DNA of 10,899 nt, from the NCBI GenBank assembly GCA_020217165.1, contig JAIWOE010000131.1:1-10899 (forward strand), written 5' to 3'. Positions within the stretch are counted from its first letter, which is position 1; each line of letters opens with the position of its first letter. The position numbers were made by a program, and so were the translations under genes. This stretch comes from Desulfovibrio sp. (lineage in GTDB: Bacteria; Desulfobacterota; Desulfovibrionia; Desulfovibrionales; Desulfovibrionaceae). Shown here in pieces: positions 1 to 6,830 of the stretch. The notes beneath the pieces were generated by a model, which saw only the letters and a list, made by a program, of their open reading frames with translations, did no database searches and was not told where the DNA came from.

Positions 1-10
1 TGGAGGACGA

Positions 11-691
11 ATGACCCCTGCCCCCCCCCTCAATGCGCCTCTGCTGTCCCCGTCCCTGCTGTCCTGCGATTTCGGCCGCCTGCGTGAGGAGCTGGAGGCC
101 CTGGAGGCCGCCGGCCTCAGCTGGGTGCACTGGGATATCATGGACGGCCGTTTCGTGCCCAACATCACCCTGGGGCCGCCCCTCATCAAGGCCTGCCGTG
201 CCGGCTCTTGCCTGTTTTTCGACGTCCACCTGATGATTGTGGAGCCCGAACGTTACGTGGAAGCCTTTGCCGACGCCGGGGCGGACCTCATCTGCGTCCA
301 TGCCGAGGCCTGCACCCACCTGGAACGCGTCCTGGCCCAGATCAAGGCCACAGGCAAGCAGGCCGCCGTGTCCCTCAATCCTCACACCCCCCTGCAGGTG
401 CTGGAATATGTGCTGCCCCAGTGCGACATGGTGCTGCTCATGAGCGTGAACCCAGGCTTCGGCGGGCAGCAGTTCCTGGAATTCACCTACCGCAAACTGG
501 CGGACCTGCGGGAGATGTGCCGCCGGCTGCAGTGCTGGCCCCGGGTGCAGGTGGATGGCGGCGTGACGCCGGACAACGCCGGCGCCCTCATCGCCGCCGG
601 GGCGGATGTGCTGGTATCCGGCTCGGCATTCTTCGGATTTCCGCCCTATTACGAACGGCATCGGGCTTTTTTGCAAGCCATGGGCGCCTAG
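11..691 (+). CDS. rpe: Ribulose-phosphate 3-epimerase
   Basis: This 226-residue protein has the usual length of the family. It should interconvert D-ribulose 5-phosphate and D-xylulose 5-phosphate in the cytoplasm, in the non-oxidative pentose phosphate pathway. What is seen: the N-terminal [10 protein letters not shown] motif (11-21); [12 protein letters not shown] (40-51), with metal ligands His40 and Asp42; DVHLMI with His73; the phosphate-loop segment [10 protein letters not shown] (144-153); VDGGV with the catalytic/metal Asp182; and the second phosphate-binding loop SGSAFF (203-208). All expected (beta/alpha)8-barrel active-site residues are present. A GGAGG Shine-Dalgarno sequence at 2-6 sits 4 nt ahead of the ATG, which supports this start. 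The gene is first of a plus-strand rpe-tkt-pgk series; any promoter lies left of the window. Identification rests on motifs and is very secure. Confidence 0.97.
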   Translation: MTPAPPLNAPLLSPSLLSCDFGRLREELEALEAAGLSWVHWDIMDGRFVPNITLGPPLIKACRAGSCLFFDVHLMIVEPERYVEAFADAGADLICVHAEACTHLERVLAQIKATGKQAAVSLNPHTPLQVLEYVLPQCDMVLLMSVNPGFGGQQFLEFTYRKLADLREMCRRLQCWPRVQVDGGVTPDNAGALIAAGADVLVSGSAFFGFPPYYERHRAFLQAMGA

Positions 692-782
692 GGGGCCAGG
701 CAGTCCCAGGGCATTGGCAACCGCCTTCAATCCGAGTAGGAACAGGGGTCCCCGTCCCCCACAGCAGCAAGGAGAAACCATC
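692..782 (+). promoter_or_regulatory. rpe-tkt gap with a weak promoter-like sequence
   Basis: This 91-nt spacer has no U-tract terminator. A possible sigma70-like element is TTGGCA at 714-719, then a 17-nt spacer and TAGGAA at 737-742. The -35 is good (5 of 6 to consensus) but the -10 is poor (3 of 6). A G/C-run segment (about 744-760, with a GGGG run followed by CCCC runs) follows. The simplest reading is a read-through spacer inside an operon; an internal promoter for tkt is only a possibility. Confidence 0.2.
769..775 (+). promoter_or_regulatory. Ribosome binding site fixing the tkt start
   Basis: AAGGAGA lies 7 nt ahead of the ATG at 783. The reading frame is open upstream to 606, inside rpe. 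This site together with the family N-terminus ([20 protein letters not shown]) places the start at 783 and not at the upstream ATG. Confidence 0.85.
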
Positions 783-2774
783 ATGTCCACCATGCGCGAG
801 ATGGCCAATGCCGTGCGCTTCCTGAGCATCGACGCCGTGCAGCAGGCACGCTCCGGCCACCCCGGCGCGCCCATGGGCATGGCCGATTTTGCCGTCACCC
901 TCTGGACCCGGCACCTGCGGCACAATCCCATCAACCCCGGCTGGTGGAACCGCGACCGCTTTGTGCTCTCCAACGGCCACGCCAGCATGCTCCTGTACAG
1001 CCTGCTGCACCTGACGGGGTACGACCTGTCCATCGACGACATCAAACAGTTCCGGCAGCTTGGCTCCCGCACCGCCGGGCATCCCGAATACAAGCACACC
1101 CCCGGCGTGGAAACCACCACCGGCCCCCTGGGCCAGGGCATCGCCAACGCCGTGGGCCTGGCCCTGGCGGAACGCATGCTGGCCGCCCAGTTCAACACCC
1201 CGGAGCATGCCGTCATTGATCACTTCACCTACGTGGTCATGGGCGACGGCTGCATGATGGAAGGCCTGTCCCACGAGGCCTGTTCCCTGGCCGGCGCCCT
1301 CAAGTTGGGCAAGCTCATCGCCCTGTACGACGACAACGGCATCTCCATTGATGGCGCCGTGGATCCCTGGTTCAGCGACGATACCCCTGCCCGTTTTGCC
1401 GCCTATGGCTGGCATGTGATCGCCGATGTGGACGGGCATGATCCCGATGCCGTGGATGCGGCCCTCGTTGCGGCCAAGGCCGTTACGGACAAGCCCACCC
1501 TCATCTGCTGCAAAACCATCATCGGCTACGGTTCCCCCACTCTCTGCGGCAATGCCAAGTGCCACGGCGCCCCCCTGGGTGAGGAGGAAATCGCCCGCAC
1601 CCGCGCCGAACTGAACTGGCCGCATCCGCCCTTCACCGTTCCCGAAGACGTATACGCCGCCATGGACGCCCGGCCCGAAGGCCGCGAGCGCGAAGCCGCC
1701 TGGAACGACCTCTTTGAAGCCTACGCCAAGGCCCAGCCCGAGCGCGCCGCAGAACTGACCCGCCGCATGGAAGGCGCCCTGCCGGCCACCTTCCAGGAGC
1801 TGGCTTCCAGCCTGGTGCGGGAAATGAACCTGCTGGAAAAACCCGTGGCCACGCGCAAAAGCTCGCAGATGTGCCTGGATGCCCTGGCCCCGCACCTGCC
1901 GGAACTGGTGGGCGGTTCCGCGGATCTGGCCGAGTCCAACCTCACCCATTGGAAGGGTGCGGTGCATTTCCGGCCGGATGTTCCCACCGGCACCAGCGTG
2001 AATTATGGCGTGCGTGAATTCGCCATGGCCGCCATCATGAACGGCCTGGCCCTGCATGGCGGGGTGCTCCCCTTTGGCGGCACGTTCCTGGTGTTTTCCG
2101 ACTACATGCGCAATGCCATGCGCATGAGCGCCCTCATGGGCCTGCGCGCCATCTATGTGTTGACGCATGACTCCATCGGCGTGGGCGAGGATGGCCCCAC
2201 CCACCAGCCCATCGAACACGTGAGCTCCCTGCGCCTCATCCCCAACCTGGCCGTGTGGCGGCCGGCGGATGCAGCGGAAACCGCCGCGGCCTGGACCTGG
2301 GCCCTGGCCCAGGAAACCACCCCCACGGCCCTGTGCCTCACCCGCCAGAACCTTGCCCCCCTGGTGCGCGAAGGCGCGGCCCTGGGCAACCTGGACAAGG
2401 GCGGCTACGTGTTGCTGGATGCGGACATGCCCCAGCTCATCCTCCTGGCCACGGGCAGCGAAACCATACTGGCCGTGCGGGCGGCGCATCAGCTCACGGA
2501 AGAAGGCGTGCGCGTGCGGGTGGTCTCCATGCCCTGCCTGGAACTCTTTGACGCCCAGCCCCGCAGCTACAAGGATGCCGTGCTGCCGCCCGACGTGACT
2601 GCGCGCGTGGCCGTGGAAGCCGGCGCCACGGGCCTGTGGTACAAGTACGTGGGCAGCGAAGGCGCGGTCATCGGCCTGGATCACTATGGCCTTTCCGCCC
2701 CCGCGGACAAGCTGTTCCCGGAATTCGGCATCACCGTGGAGCGGATTGTGGCGCTTGCCCGGGAAATGCTGTAG
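783..2774 (+). CDS. tkt: Transketolase
   Basis: This 663-residue protein is full length for a bacterial transketolase. It should be a cytoplasmic thiamine-diphosphate, divalent-metal-dependent homodimer that moves two-carbon ketol units between sugar phosphates (xylulose-5-P with ribose-5-P or erythrose-4-P). What is seen: SGHPGAPMG (24-32) with active-site His26; SNGHAS with His66; the ThDP motif GDG (154-156), ending around residue 184 at DDNGISIDG; the pyrimidine-domain segment GVREFAM with catalytic Glu412, equivalent to E. coli Glu411; and GEDGPTHQP (468-476) with His474. The C-terminal regulatory domain follows from about residue 530. Numbering matches the E. coli enzyme almost residue for residue, so nothing is missing. 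It sits between rpe, which makes its xylulose-5-P donor, and pgk, 55 nt downstream. Co-transcription with both is likely from spacing and orientation. Confidence 0.97.
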   Translation: MSTMREMANAVRFLSIDAVQQARSGHPGAPMGMADFAVTLWTRHLRHNPINPGWWNRDRFVLSNGHASMLLYSLLHLTGYDLSIDDIKQFRQLGSRTAGHPEYKHTPGVETTTGPLGQGIANAVGLALAERMLAAQFNTPEHAVIDHFTYVVMGDGCMMEGLSHEACSLAGALKLGKLIALYDDNGISIDGAVDPWFSDDTPARFAAYGWHVIADVDGHDPDAVDAALVAAKAVTDKPTLICCKTIIGYGSPTLCGNAKCHGAPLGEEEIARTRAELNWPHPPFTVPEDVYAAMDARPEGREREAAWNDLFEAYAKAQPERAAELTRRMEGALPATFQELASSLVREMNLLEKPVATRKSSQMCLDALAPHLPELVGGSADLAESNLTHWKGAVHFRPDVPTGTSVNYGVREFAMAAIMNGLALHGGVLPFGGTFLVFSDYMRNAMRMSALMGLRAIYVLTHDSIGVGEDGPTHQPIEHVSSLRLIPNLAVWRPADAAETAAAWTWALAQETTPTALCLTRQNLAPLVREGAALGNLDKGGYVLLDADMPQLILLATGSETILAVRAAHQLTEEGVRVRVVSMPCLELFDAQPRSYKDAVLPPDVTARVAVEAGATGLWYKYVGSEGAVIGLDHYGLSAPADKLFPEFGITVERIVALAREML

Positions 2775-2816
2775 GTTCGCCGCAGGCGGTCCTTCATCAA
2801 GAATCCCATCCATCCC

Positions 2817-2821
2817 AGGAG
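2817..2821 (+). promoter_or_regulatory. Ribosome binding site fixing the pgk start
   Basis: AGGAG lies 8 nt ahead of the ATG at 2830. The frame is open back to 2686 inside tkt, and another ATG occurs at 2845. The spacing favours 2830 over both alternatives. Confidence 0.75.
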
Positions 2822-2829
2822 ATGTGATC

Positions 2830-4005
2830 ATGCACGTGCTGCACATGGCCGATCTGGACCTCGCCGGAAAGCGGGTTCTCATTCGCGAAGACTTCAATGT
2901 CCCCCTGAAGGATGGCGTCATCAGCGATGCCACCCGGCTCTCGGCCTCCCTGCCCACCATCCAGTACGCTCTGGACAAGGGCGCCAGGGTCATGGCCATG
3001 AGCCACCTGGGCCGGCCCACGGAAGGGGAATTCGACGAAAAGAACTCCCTGAAGCCCGTGGCAGACTGGCTCAACGCCAAGCTGGGGGGTGTGGTGCGTC
3101 TGGTGCGTGGGCTGGAGGGCGTGGACCCTGCTCCCGGGGAGCTGGTGCTGCTGGAAAACGTGCGCATGAACAAGGGCGAGAAGAAGAACGACCCCGAACT
3201 GGGGAAAAAATACGCCGCCCTGTGCGACATCTTCGTCATGGACGCCTTTGGCACCGCCCACCGGGCCGAGGCCTCTACCCACGCCGTAGCCCAGTTTGCC
3301 CCCGTGGCCTGCGCCGGCCTTCTGCTGGCCGCGGAGCTGGAAGCCCTGCACAAGGCCCTGGCCGCGCCCGCACGGCCCCTGCTGGCCATTGTGGGAGGGG
3401 CCAAGGTCTCCACCAAGCTGCTGGTGCTCAAAAACCTGCTCAAAAAGGTAGATGGGCTCATCGTCGGCGGCGGCATTGCCAACACCTTCATCGTGGCCGA
3501 GGGGCACCCCGTGGGCAAGTCCCTCTTTGAGGTGGACCTGGTGGAAGACGCCAAGCTCCTGCTGGCCGAGGCCAAGGCCACGGGCAAGACCATCCACGTG
3601 CCCACGGATGTGGTGGTGGCTGGCGAACTGTCGGCCACGGCCACGCCCGTCCTCAAAACCGTCGCCGAGATCGGCCCCGAAGACATGGTGCTGGATGTGG
3701 GCCCACAAACGGCCAAGGCCTATGCCGCGGCCTGCCAGAACGCCGCCACCATCGTCTGGAACGGACCCGTGGGGGTCTTCGAATACGAGCAGTTCGCTGG
3801 CGGCTCCAAGGTGCTGGCGCACTCCATTGCCGACTCCAAGGCCTTCTCCCTGGTGGGCGGCGGCGATTCCGTGGCCATGGTGGAACAGTTCGGCCTGGCC
3901 GAGGCCATGGGCTACATCTCCACCGGCGGCGGATCGTTCCTGGAATTCCTGGAGGGCAAGCCCCTGCCTGCCGTGGTCATGCTGGAGGAACGCGCCAAGG
4001 GGTAG
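2830..4005 (+). CDS. pgk: Phosphoglycerate kinase
   Basis: This protein has 391 residues, normal for bacterial PGK. It is a cytoplasmic monomeric kinase that interconverts 1,3-bisphosphoglycerate + ADP and 3-phosphoglycerate + ATP. What is seen: the signature [14 protein letters not shown] (16-29) with Asp21 and Asn23; SHLGRP (58-63), part of the basic patch that binds 3-phosphoglycerate; [26 protein letters not shown]; the hinge and nucleotide region VGGAKVSTK (188-196); [20 protein letters not shown] (310-318); GGGDS (343-347); and [13 protein letters not shown] near the C-terminus. The start at 2830 is chosen for its ribosome binding site; the ATG at 2845 (MADLDL) would remove only five residues. 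It is last in the rpe-tkt-pgk series and is followed by a strong hairpin. No gap, fba or tal gene is in view. Confidence 0.97.
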   Translation: MHVLHMADLDLAGKRVLIREDFNVPLKDGVISDATRLSASLPTIQYALDKGARVMAMSHLGRPTEGEFDEKNSLKPVADWLNAKLGGVVRLVRGLEGVDPAPGELVLLENVRMNKGEKKNDPELGKKYAALCDIFVMDAFGTAHRAEASTHAVAQFAPVACAGLLLAAELEALHKALAAPARPLLAIVGGAKVSTKLLVLKNLLKKVDGLIVGGGIANTFIVAEGHPVGKSLFEVDLVEDAKLLLAEAKATGKTIHVPTDVVVAGELSATATPVLKTVAEIGPEDMVLDVGPQTAKAYAAACQNAATIVWNGPVGVFEYEQFAGGSKVLAHSIADSKAFSLVGGGDSVAMVEQFGLAEAMGYISTGGGSFLEFLEGKPLPAVVMLEERAKG

Positions 4006-4058
4006 GCCGAGCCGTTCCCGCCAGAATCTGCCAGAACGTCCCGTCATTCAAAAGCAGC

Positions 4059-4094
4059 AACGCCGGGGAGCACCGCATGGTGTTTCCCGGCGTT
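4059..4094. terminator. Shared terminator hairpin between converging pgk and mltG
   Basis: AACGCCGGG (4059-4067) pairs perfectly with CCCGGCGTT (4086-4094). The stem continues inward through G-T, A-T, G-T and then CACC/GGTG to a GCAT loop (4075-4078), giving 16 continuous pairs as plus-strand RNA. On the minus-strand transcript the two wobbles become C-A mismatches. The plus side is followed by only UUU (4093-4095, partly inside the stem). The minus side is followed, 5 nt beyond the stem, by UUUU (4050-4053 complement). The position, 53 nt past the pgk stop and 24 nt past the mltG stop, fits a two-way terminator. The hairpin is certain as sequence; termination is inferred. Confidence 0.8.
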
Positions 4095-4118
4095 TGCCAT
4101 GGCTCCGGCTTCCGCTCC

Positions 4119-5141
4119 CTACTGCTGTCGCAGCCGGTACTGCCGCACGGCGCGGTTGTGCTCGTCCAGGGTCTTGGAAAACACGTGCCCGCCGTCGCCT
4201 GAGGCCACAAAATACAGGTAGTCGTGCTCCTCGGGCTCCACGGCGGCCTTGATGGCCTCCAGCCCCGGCGAGCAGATGGGCCCCGGCGGCAGGCCCGGGC
4301 GCTGGTAGGTATTGTAGGGATTGGCGGCATCGTTCAGGTGACTGCGGCGGATAACGCCGCCAAAGGCCGTGCCCAGACCGTAAATAATGGTGGGATCGCA
4401 CTGCAACAGCATGTTGCGCGCCAGGCGCTTGGTGAACACCCCGGCCACGCGGGCGCGCTCCTCGGGCACTCCGGTTTCCCGCTCCACCAGGGAGGCCAGG
4501 ATCACCAGACGGGACAACTCCGTGGCGTTGGGCTCGCCGTGTTCGGCCCAGAGCCTGGCCGTCTTGTCCCAGAAGGTCTTGAGCAGCAGCTCCACAATGA
4601 ACCGGGCATCCTGGCGGCCCGGGCGTTTGAGGAGATAGGTTTCCGGAAAGAGGAAGCCCTCGGCGTTGTCAAAGGGAATGCGATACTTCTGCAGCAACTC
4701 GGGGTCATGCACCAGGGCCTTGATTTCGCTGGCATTGGCAAAGCCCTGATCCTCGATGACCTGGGCCGTCTCCCACCAGGTCAAGCCTTCCCGGATGGAG
4801 AGGCGGTACAGGATGGGCTTGCCCGTGGCCAGGGTTTCCAGAATCCGGGTGGGGGGCCAGCCGGTGGACAGCTGAAAATCCCCGGCCTGGATGGAGCCCA
4901 GCCGTTTTTCCCACTTGCCCAGAAACATAAAATGCCGGGCGTTGGTGATGAGGCCTTCGGCCTCCAGGCCGCGGGCCACCTGGTCAAAGGTCTGGCCTTG
5001 CTCAACGGTGAAGACCACGTCCCGGCCCGGGGTTTCCGGAGAGGCCGTGAGAAAATGCTGGGCCTTGATATACACGAGGCCCGCCAACCCGAGGATGACG
5101 AGGAGCAGGAGGGCCACCAGGGAAAGGAGAATTCTGCGCAT
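4119..5141 (-). CDS. mltG: Endolytic murein transglycosylase MltG (YceG family)
   Basis: This 340-residue protein, normal for MltG, should be an inner-membrane lytic transglycosylase that cleaves nascent glycan strands and so sets peptidoglycan chain length. What is seen: a short basic start (MRR), then one hydrophobic membrane segment at about 4-24; a LysM-like part at about 42-110 (FTVEQGQTFDQVARGLEAEG); EGFLFPETY (161-169); and ASLVERETGVPEERARVAGVF (216-236), where Glu220 matches the catalytic Glu of E. coli MltG (Glu218). CDPTIIYGLG (248-257) and the NPYNTYQRPGLPPGPICSPG segment (274-293) follow, both typical of the domain. The catalytic domain faces the periplasm. The start codon lies 2 nt after the ruvX stop and has no clear Shine-Dalgarno sequence, so its translation is probably coupled to ruvX. 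It is the last gene of the minus-strand operon. Confidence 0.94.
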   Translation of the reverse strand: MRRILLSLVALLLLVILGLAGLVYIKAQHFLTASPETPGRDVVFTVEQGQTFDQVARGLEAEGLITNARHFMFLGKWEKRLGSIQAGDFQLSTGWPPTRILETLATGKPILYRLSIREGLTWWETAQVIEDQGFANASEIKALVHDPELLQKYRIPFDNAEGFLFPETYLLKRPGRQDARFIVELLLKTFWDKTARLWAEHGEPNATELSRLVILASLVERETGVPEERARVAGVFTKRLARNMLLQCDPTIIYGLGTAFGGVIRRSHLNDAANPYNTYQRPGLPPGPICSPGLEAIKAAVEPEEHDYLYFVASGDGGHVFSKTLDEHNRAVRQYRLRQQ

Positions 5142-5143
5142 GG

Positions 5144-5620
5144 TCAGTCTGTATCGGCGGTTGCCGGCGGTGCGGGCCCCCCGGGGGGGCCGTTCATGTC
5201 CAGGTGCCGCTGCAGCAGGTGGGCTGCGGCGTGCTGGTCCAGCACAAGGCGGCGGTCCTTGCCGTTCATGTGGGGCAGGTCGGCCAGGTCGTCGCGGGCG
5301 GCATGCGAGGTCAGGGTTTCATCCACCGTGGTCACGGGCACGGCCACACGGCGGGTCAGGCGTTTGACGAAATTGCGGGCCTGGCGCAGGCTCAGGGGCT
5401 CCTGGCCATGGGCGTCCGGCGGATGCAGGGGCAGGCCCACCACCACCTGGACCACCTCAAGTTCCGCCACCAGCGCCGCAACCTCGTCCGCGACTTGCTG
5501 TTGCGAACGATTGTACAGGGTTTTGAATGGAAACACCAGCCGGGCATCCGGGTCGGAAATGGCCAGCCCCACCCGCTCGCTGCCGTAGTCGATGCCCAAA
5601 TACTTCCCGGGTCGGGTCAT
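5144..5620 (-). CDS. ruvX: RuvX/YqgF-family RNase H-like nuclease
   Basis: A 158-residue protein of the YqgF family, called RuvX or putative pre-16S rRNA nuclease. In other bacteria it is tied to 16S rRNA 5' maturation or to Holliday-junction resolution, so the exact role here is not settled. What is seen: the first RNase H-like strand motif YLGIDYGSERVGLAISD (7-23) with Asp11; VVVGLPL (59-65); TTVDETLTS (97-105) with Glu101; and DQHAAAHLLQRHLD (128-141) with Asp128. The three acidic residues expected at the metal site are all present. The last 17 residues are a Pro/Gly/Ala-rich tail beyond the fold. The start at 5620 is chosen because of its ribosome binding site and because the fold begins six residues in. 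The open frame extends to 5761 but would overlap the aminotransferase gene. Confidence 0.93.
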   Translation of the reverse strand: MTRPGKYLGIDYGSERVGLAISDPDARLVFPFKTLYNRSQQQVADEVAALVAELEVVQVVVGLPLHPPDAHGQEPLSLRQARNFVKRLTRRVAVPVTTVDETLTSHAARDDLADLPHMNGKDRRLVLDQHAAAHLLQRHLDMNGPPGGPAPPATADTD

Positions 5621-5627
5621 GGCAGGG

Positions 5628-5633
5628 CTCCCT
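5628..5633 (-). promoter_or_regulatory. Ribosome binding site fixing the ruvX start
   Basis: Reading the minus strand, AGGGAG lies 7 nt ahead of the ATG at 5620-5618, within the 22-nt gap after the aminotransferase stop. It supports the short 158-residue form over the longer open frame. Confidence 0.7.
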
Positions 5634-5642
5634 GGGAGGCCA

Positions 5643-6806
5643 TTATGGCCCGGCATCACGGACAAAGGGCTGCAGCACCCCGGCCAGGGTTTCCAAAAAG
5701 GTCCCCAGCATGGCCTCGGTGATATCGCCCATGTGTCCGATGCGGAACACCGGCGGCGCACCGGCGGCTTCCAGGGCCGTGTTCATCTTCATGTACCCGG
5801 TATCGAACAGATACCCCTTGGCGCGCATGGCTTCCTTGACGGCCTTGAGGTCTGCCGCGGTCATGCTGGCCGGGCACTGCACCGCTGTGGCCGTGGGGGA
5901 CCGGTGGCCCTGCGGGGCAAACAACTCGAACCCGGGCAGGCCGGCCACAAAGGCGTGGGCCTGATCCCGCAGGCGCAGGTGCCGGGCAAAGCGGGCGGAC
6001 ATGCCTTCTTCTTCCAAAATGTATTCCAACTGCACGGCCAGCTGGTTGGCCAGGGAGGTGCTGGGGGTGGAGAGGGTCTGGTGCCTGGCCGCGCGCTCCA
6101 GATGCCGCAGGATGTCCGTCACGTAGCCCTTGTTCGTGACCTGCTGGGATTTTTCCACGGCGTCCTGGGAGACGAAACAGATGCCTAGGCCGGCGGGCAG
6201 GGCCAGGCTCTTCTGCGTGGCCGTGGCATAGCCAGCGCAGCCCATGGCTGGCAGGTCCACGGGCACACCGCCGAAAATGGACACCCCGTCCACCAGAGGA
6301 AGTGCCCCATAGCGACGGGCCAGGGCGCAAAACTGGCCAATGTTCTCGTGCACCACGCCGGTGGAGGTCTCGTTATGGGTCATGGTGACCACGGCCGGGG
6401 CCTCAGTCCTGAGGATGGCCTCCACCACTTCCAGGTCCATAGCCCGGCCAGGTGTCACCTTGTGCTGCACGTGCTTCTTGCCGTTGAACACGGCGAGGTT
6501 GTGGAACAGATCCCCAAAGGCGCCCACGGAGATGTTCAGCACGGTGTCTTCCTCGTCGACCAGGGAACGCACCAGGGTTTCCAGGGCATTGGATCCGGAA
6601 CCGGGCACCAGGGCCAGGTGATAGCCGTCGCTGGCGGGATCGTCCCCCAACCCGGCCAGGGTGCGCAGGCCATGGAAGATGGTATCGAAGCGCACGGCAG
6701 CCTCGGTGTCGCGATGCCCAAACTCAGGCAGGGCCGCCGCCTGGCGGATGTCCGGCCTGATGTAGGTGGGGCCGGTGATGAACAGGGTCAGATCATTGCA
6801 GTCCAT
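5643..6806 (-). CDS. Class V PLP aminotransferase, alanine/serine-glyoxylate type
   Basis: A 387-residue fold-type I, class V aminotransferase. Family members move the amino group of alanine or serine to glyoxylate or a similar 2-oxoacid, with pyridoxal phosphate as cofactor, in the cytoplasm. What is seen: an N-terminal FITGPTYIRPDI segment (9-20); a PLP-phosphate loop GSGSNALE (69-76); HNETSTGV (144-151), typical of this class; VDGVSIFGG (172-180) with Asp173 to hold the pyridine nitrogen; ATATQKSLALPAG (194-206) with Lys199 as the Schiff-base lysine; and FRIGHMGD (354-361) with Arg355 for the substrate carboxylate. GGAG at 6813-6816 sits 6 nt ahead of the ATG. The gap from the dehydrogenase stop is 24 nt, which suggests shared 2-oxoacid metabolism. 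The substrate cannot be read from sequence; 2-aminoethylphosphonate or ureidoglycine aminotransferases are more distant alternatives in the same class. Confidence 0.88.
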   Translation of the reverse strand: MDCNDLTLFITGPTYIRPDIRQAAALPEFGHRDTEAAVRFDTIFHGLRTLAGLGDDPASDGYHLALVPGSGSNALETLVRSLVDEEDTVLNISVGAFGDLFHNLAVFNGKKHVQHKVTPGRAMDLEVVEAILRTEAPAVVTMTHNETSTGVVHENIGQFCALARRYGALPLVDGVSIFGGVPVDLPAMGCAGYATATQKSLALPAGLGICFVSQDAVEKSQQVTNKGYVTDILRHLERAARHQTLSTPSTSLANQLAVQLEYILEEEGMSARFARHLRLRDQAHAFVAGLPGFELFAPQGHRSPTATAVQCPASMTAADLKAVKEAMRAKGYLFDTGYMKMNTALEAAGAPPVFRIGHMGDITEAMLGTFLETLAGVLQPFVRDAGP

Positions 6807-6830
6807 GGCGCGCTCCGGACGCGGTGTGGG

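Noticed and set aside
588..3716. A 1042-codon open frame on the minus strand, opposite tkt and pgk
   Set aside because: It is also a by-product of GC-rich codon use opposite two certain genes. It crosses several gene boundaries and has no ribosome binding site or recognisable domain.
4020..4036. Short direct repeat GCCAGAA, 10 bp apart, after pgk
   Set aside because: It is only 7 bp, present twice, and has no partner structure, so it is easily explained by chance.
2797..4047. A 416-codon minus-strand open frame opposite pgk
   Set aside because: It is codon-on-codon opposite pgk, has a His/Gly-rich product, and its stop and start have no supporting signals.
4224..5588. A 454-codon plus-strand open frame opposite mltG and ruvX
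   Set aside because: It mirrors two well-supported genes in the opposite direction and has no family motif.
5621..5761. Longer N-terminus for ruvX beginning at 5761
   Set aside because: It would overlap the aminotransferase 3' end by more than 100 nt. The extra residues do not resemble the family, and a good ribosome binding site precedes the 5620 start.
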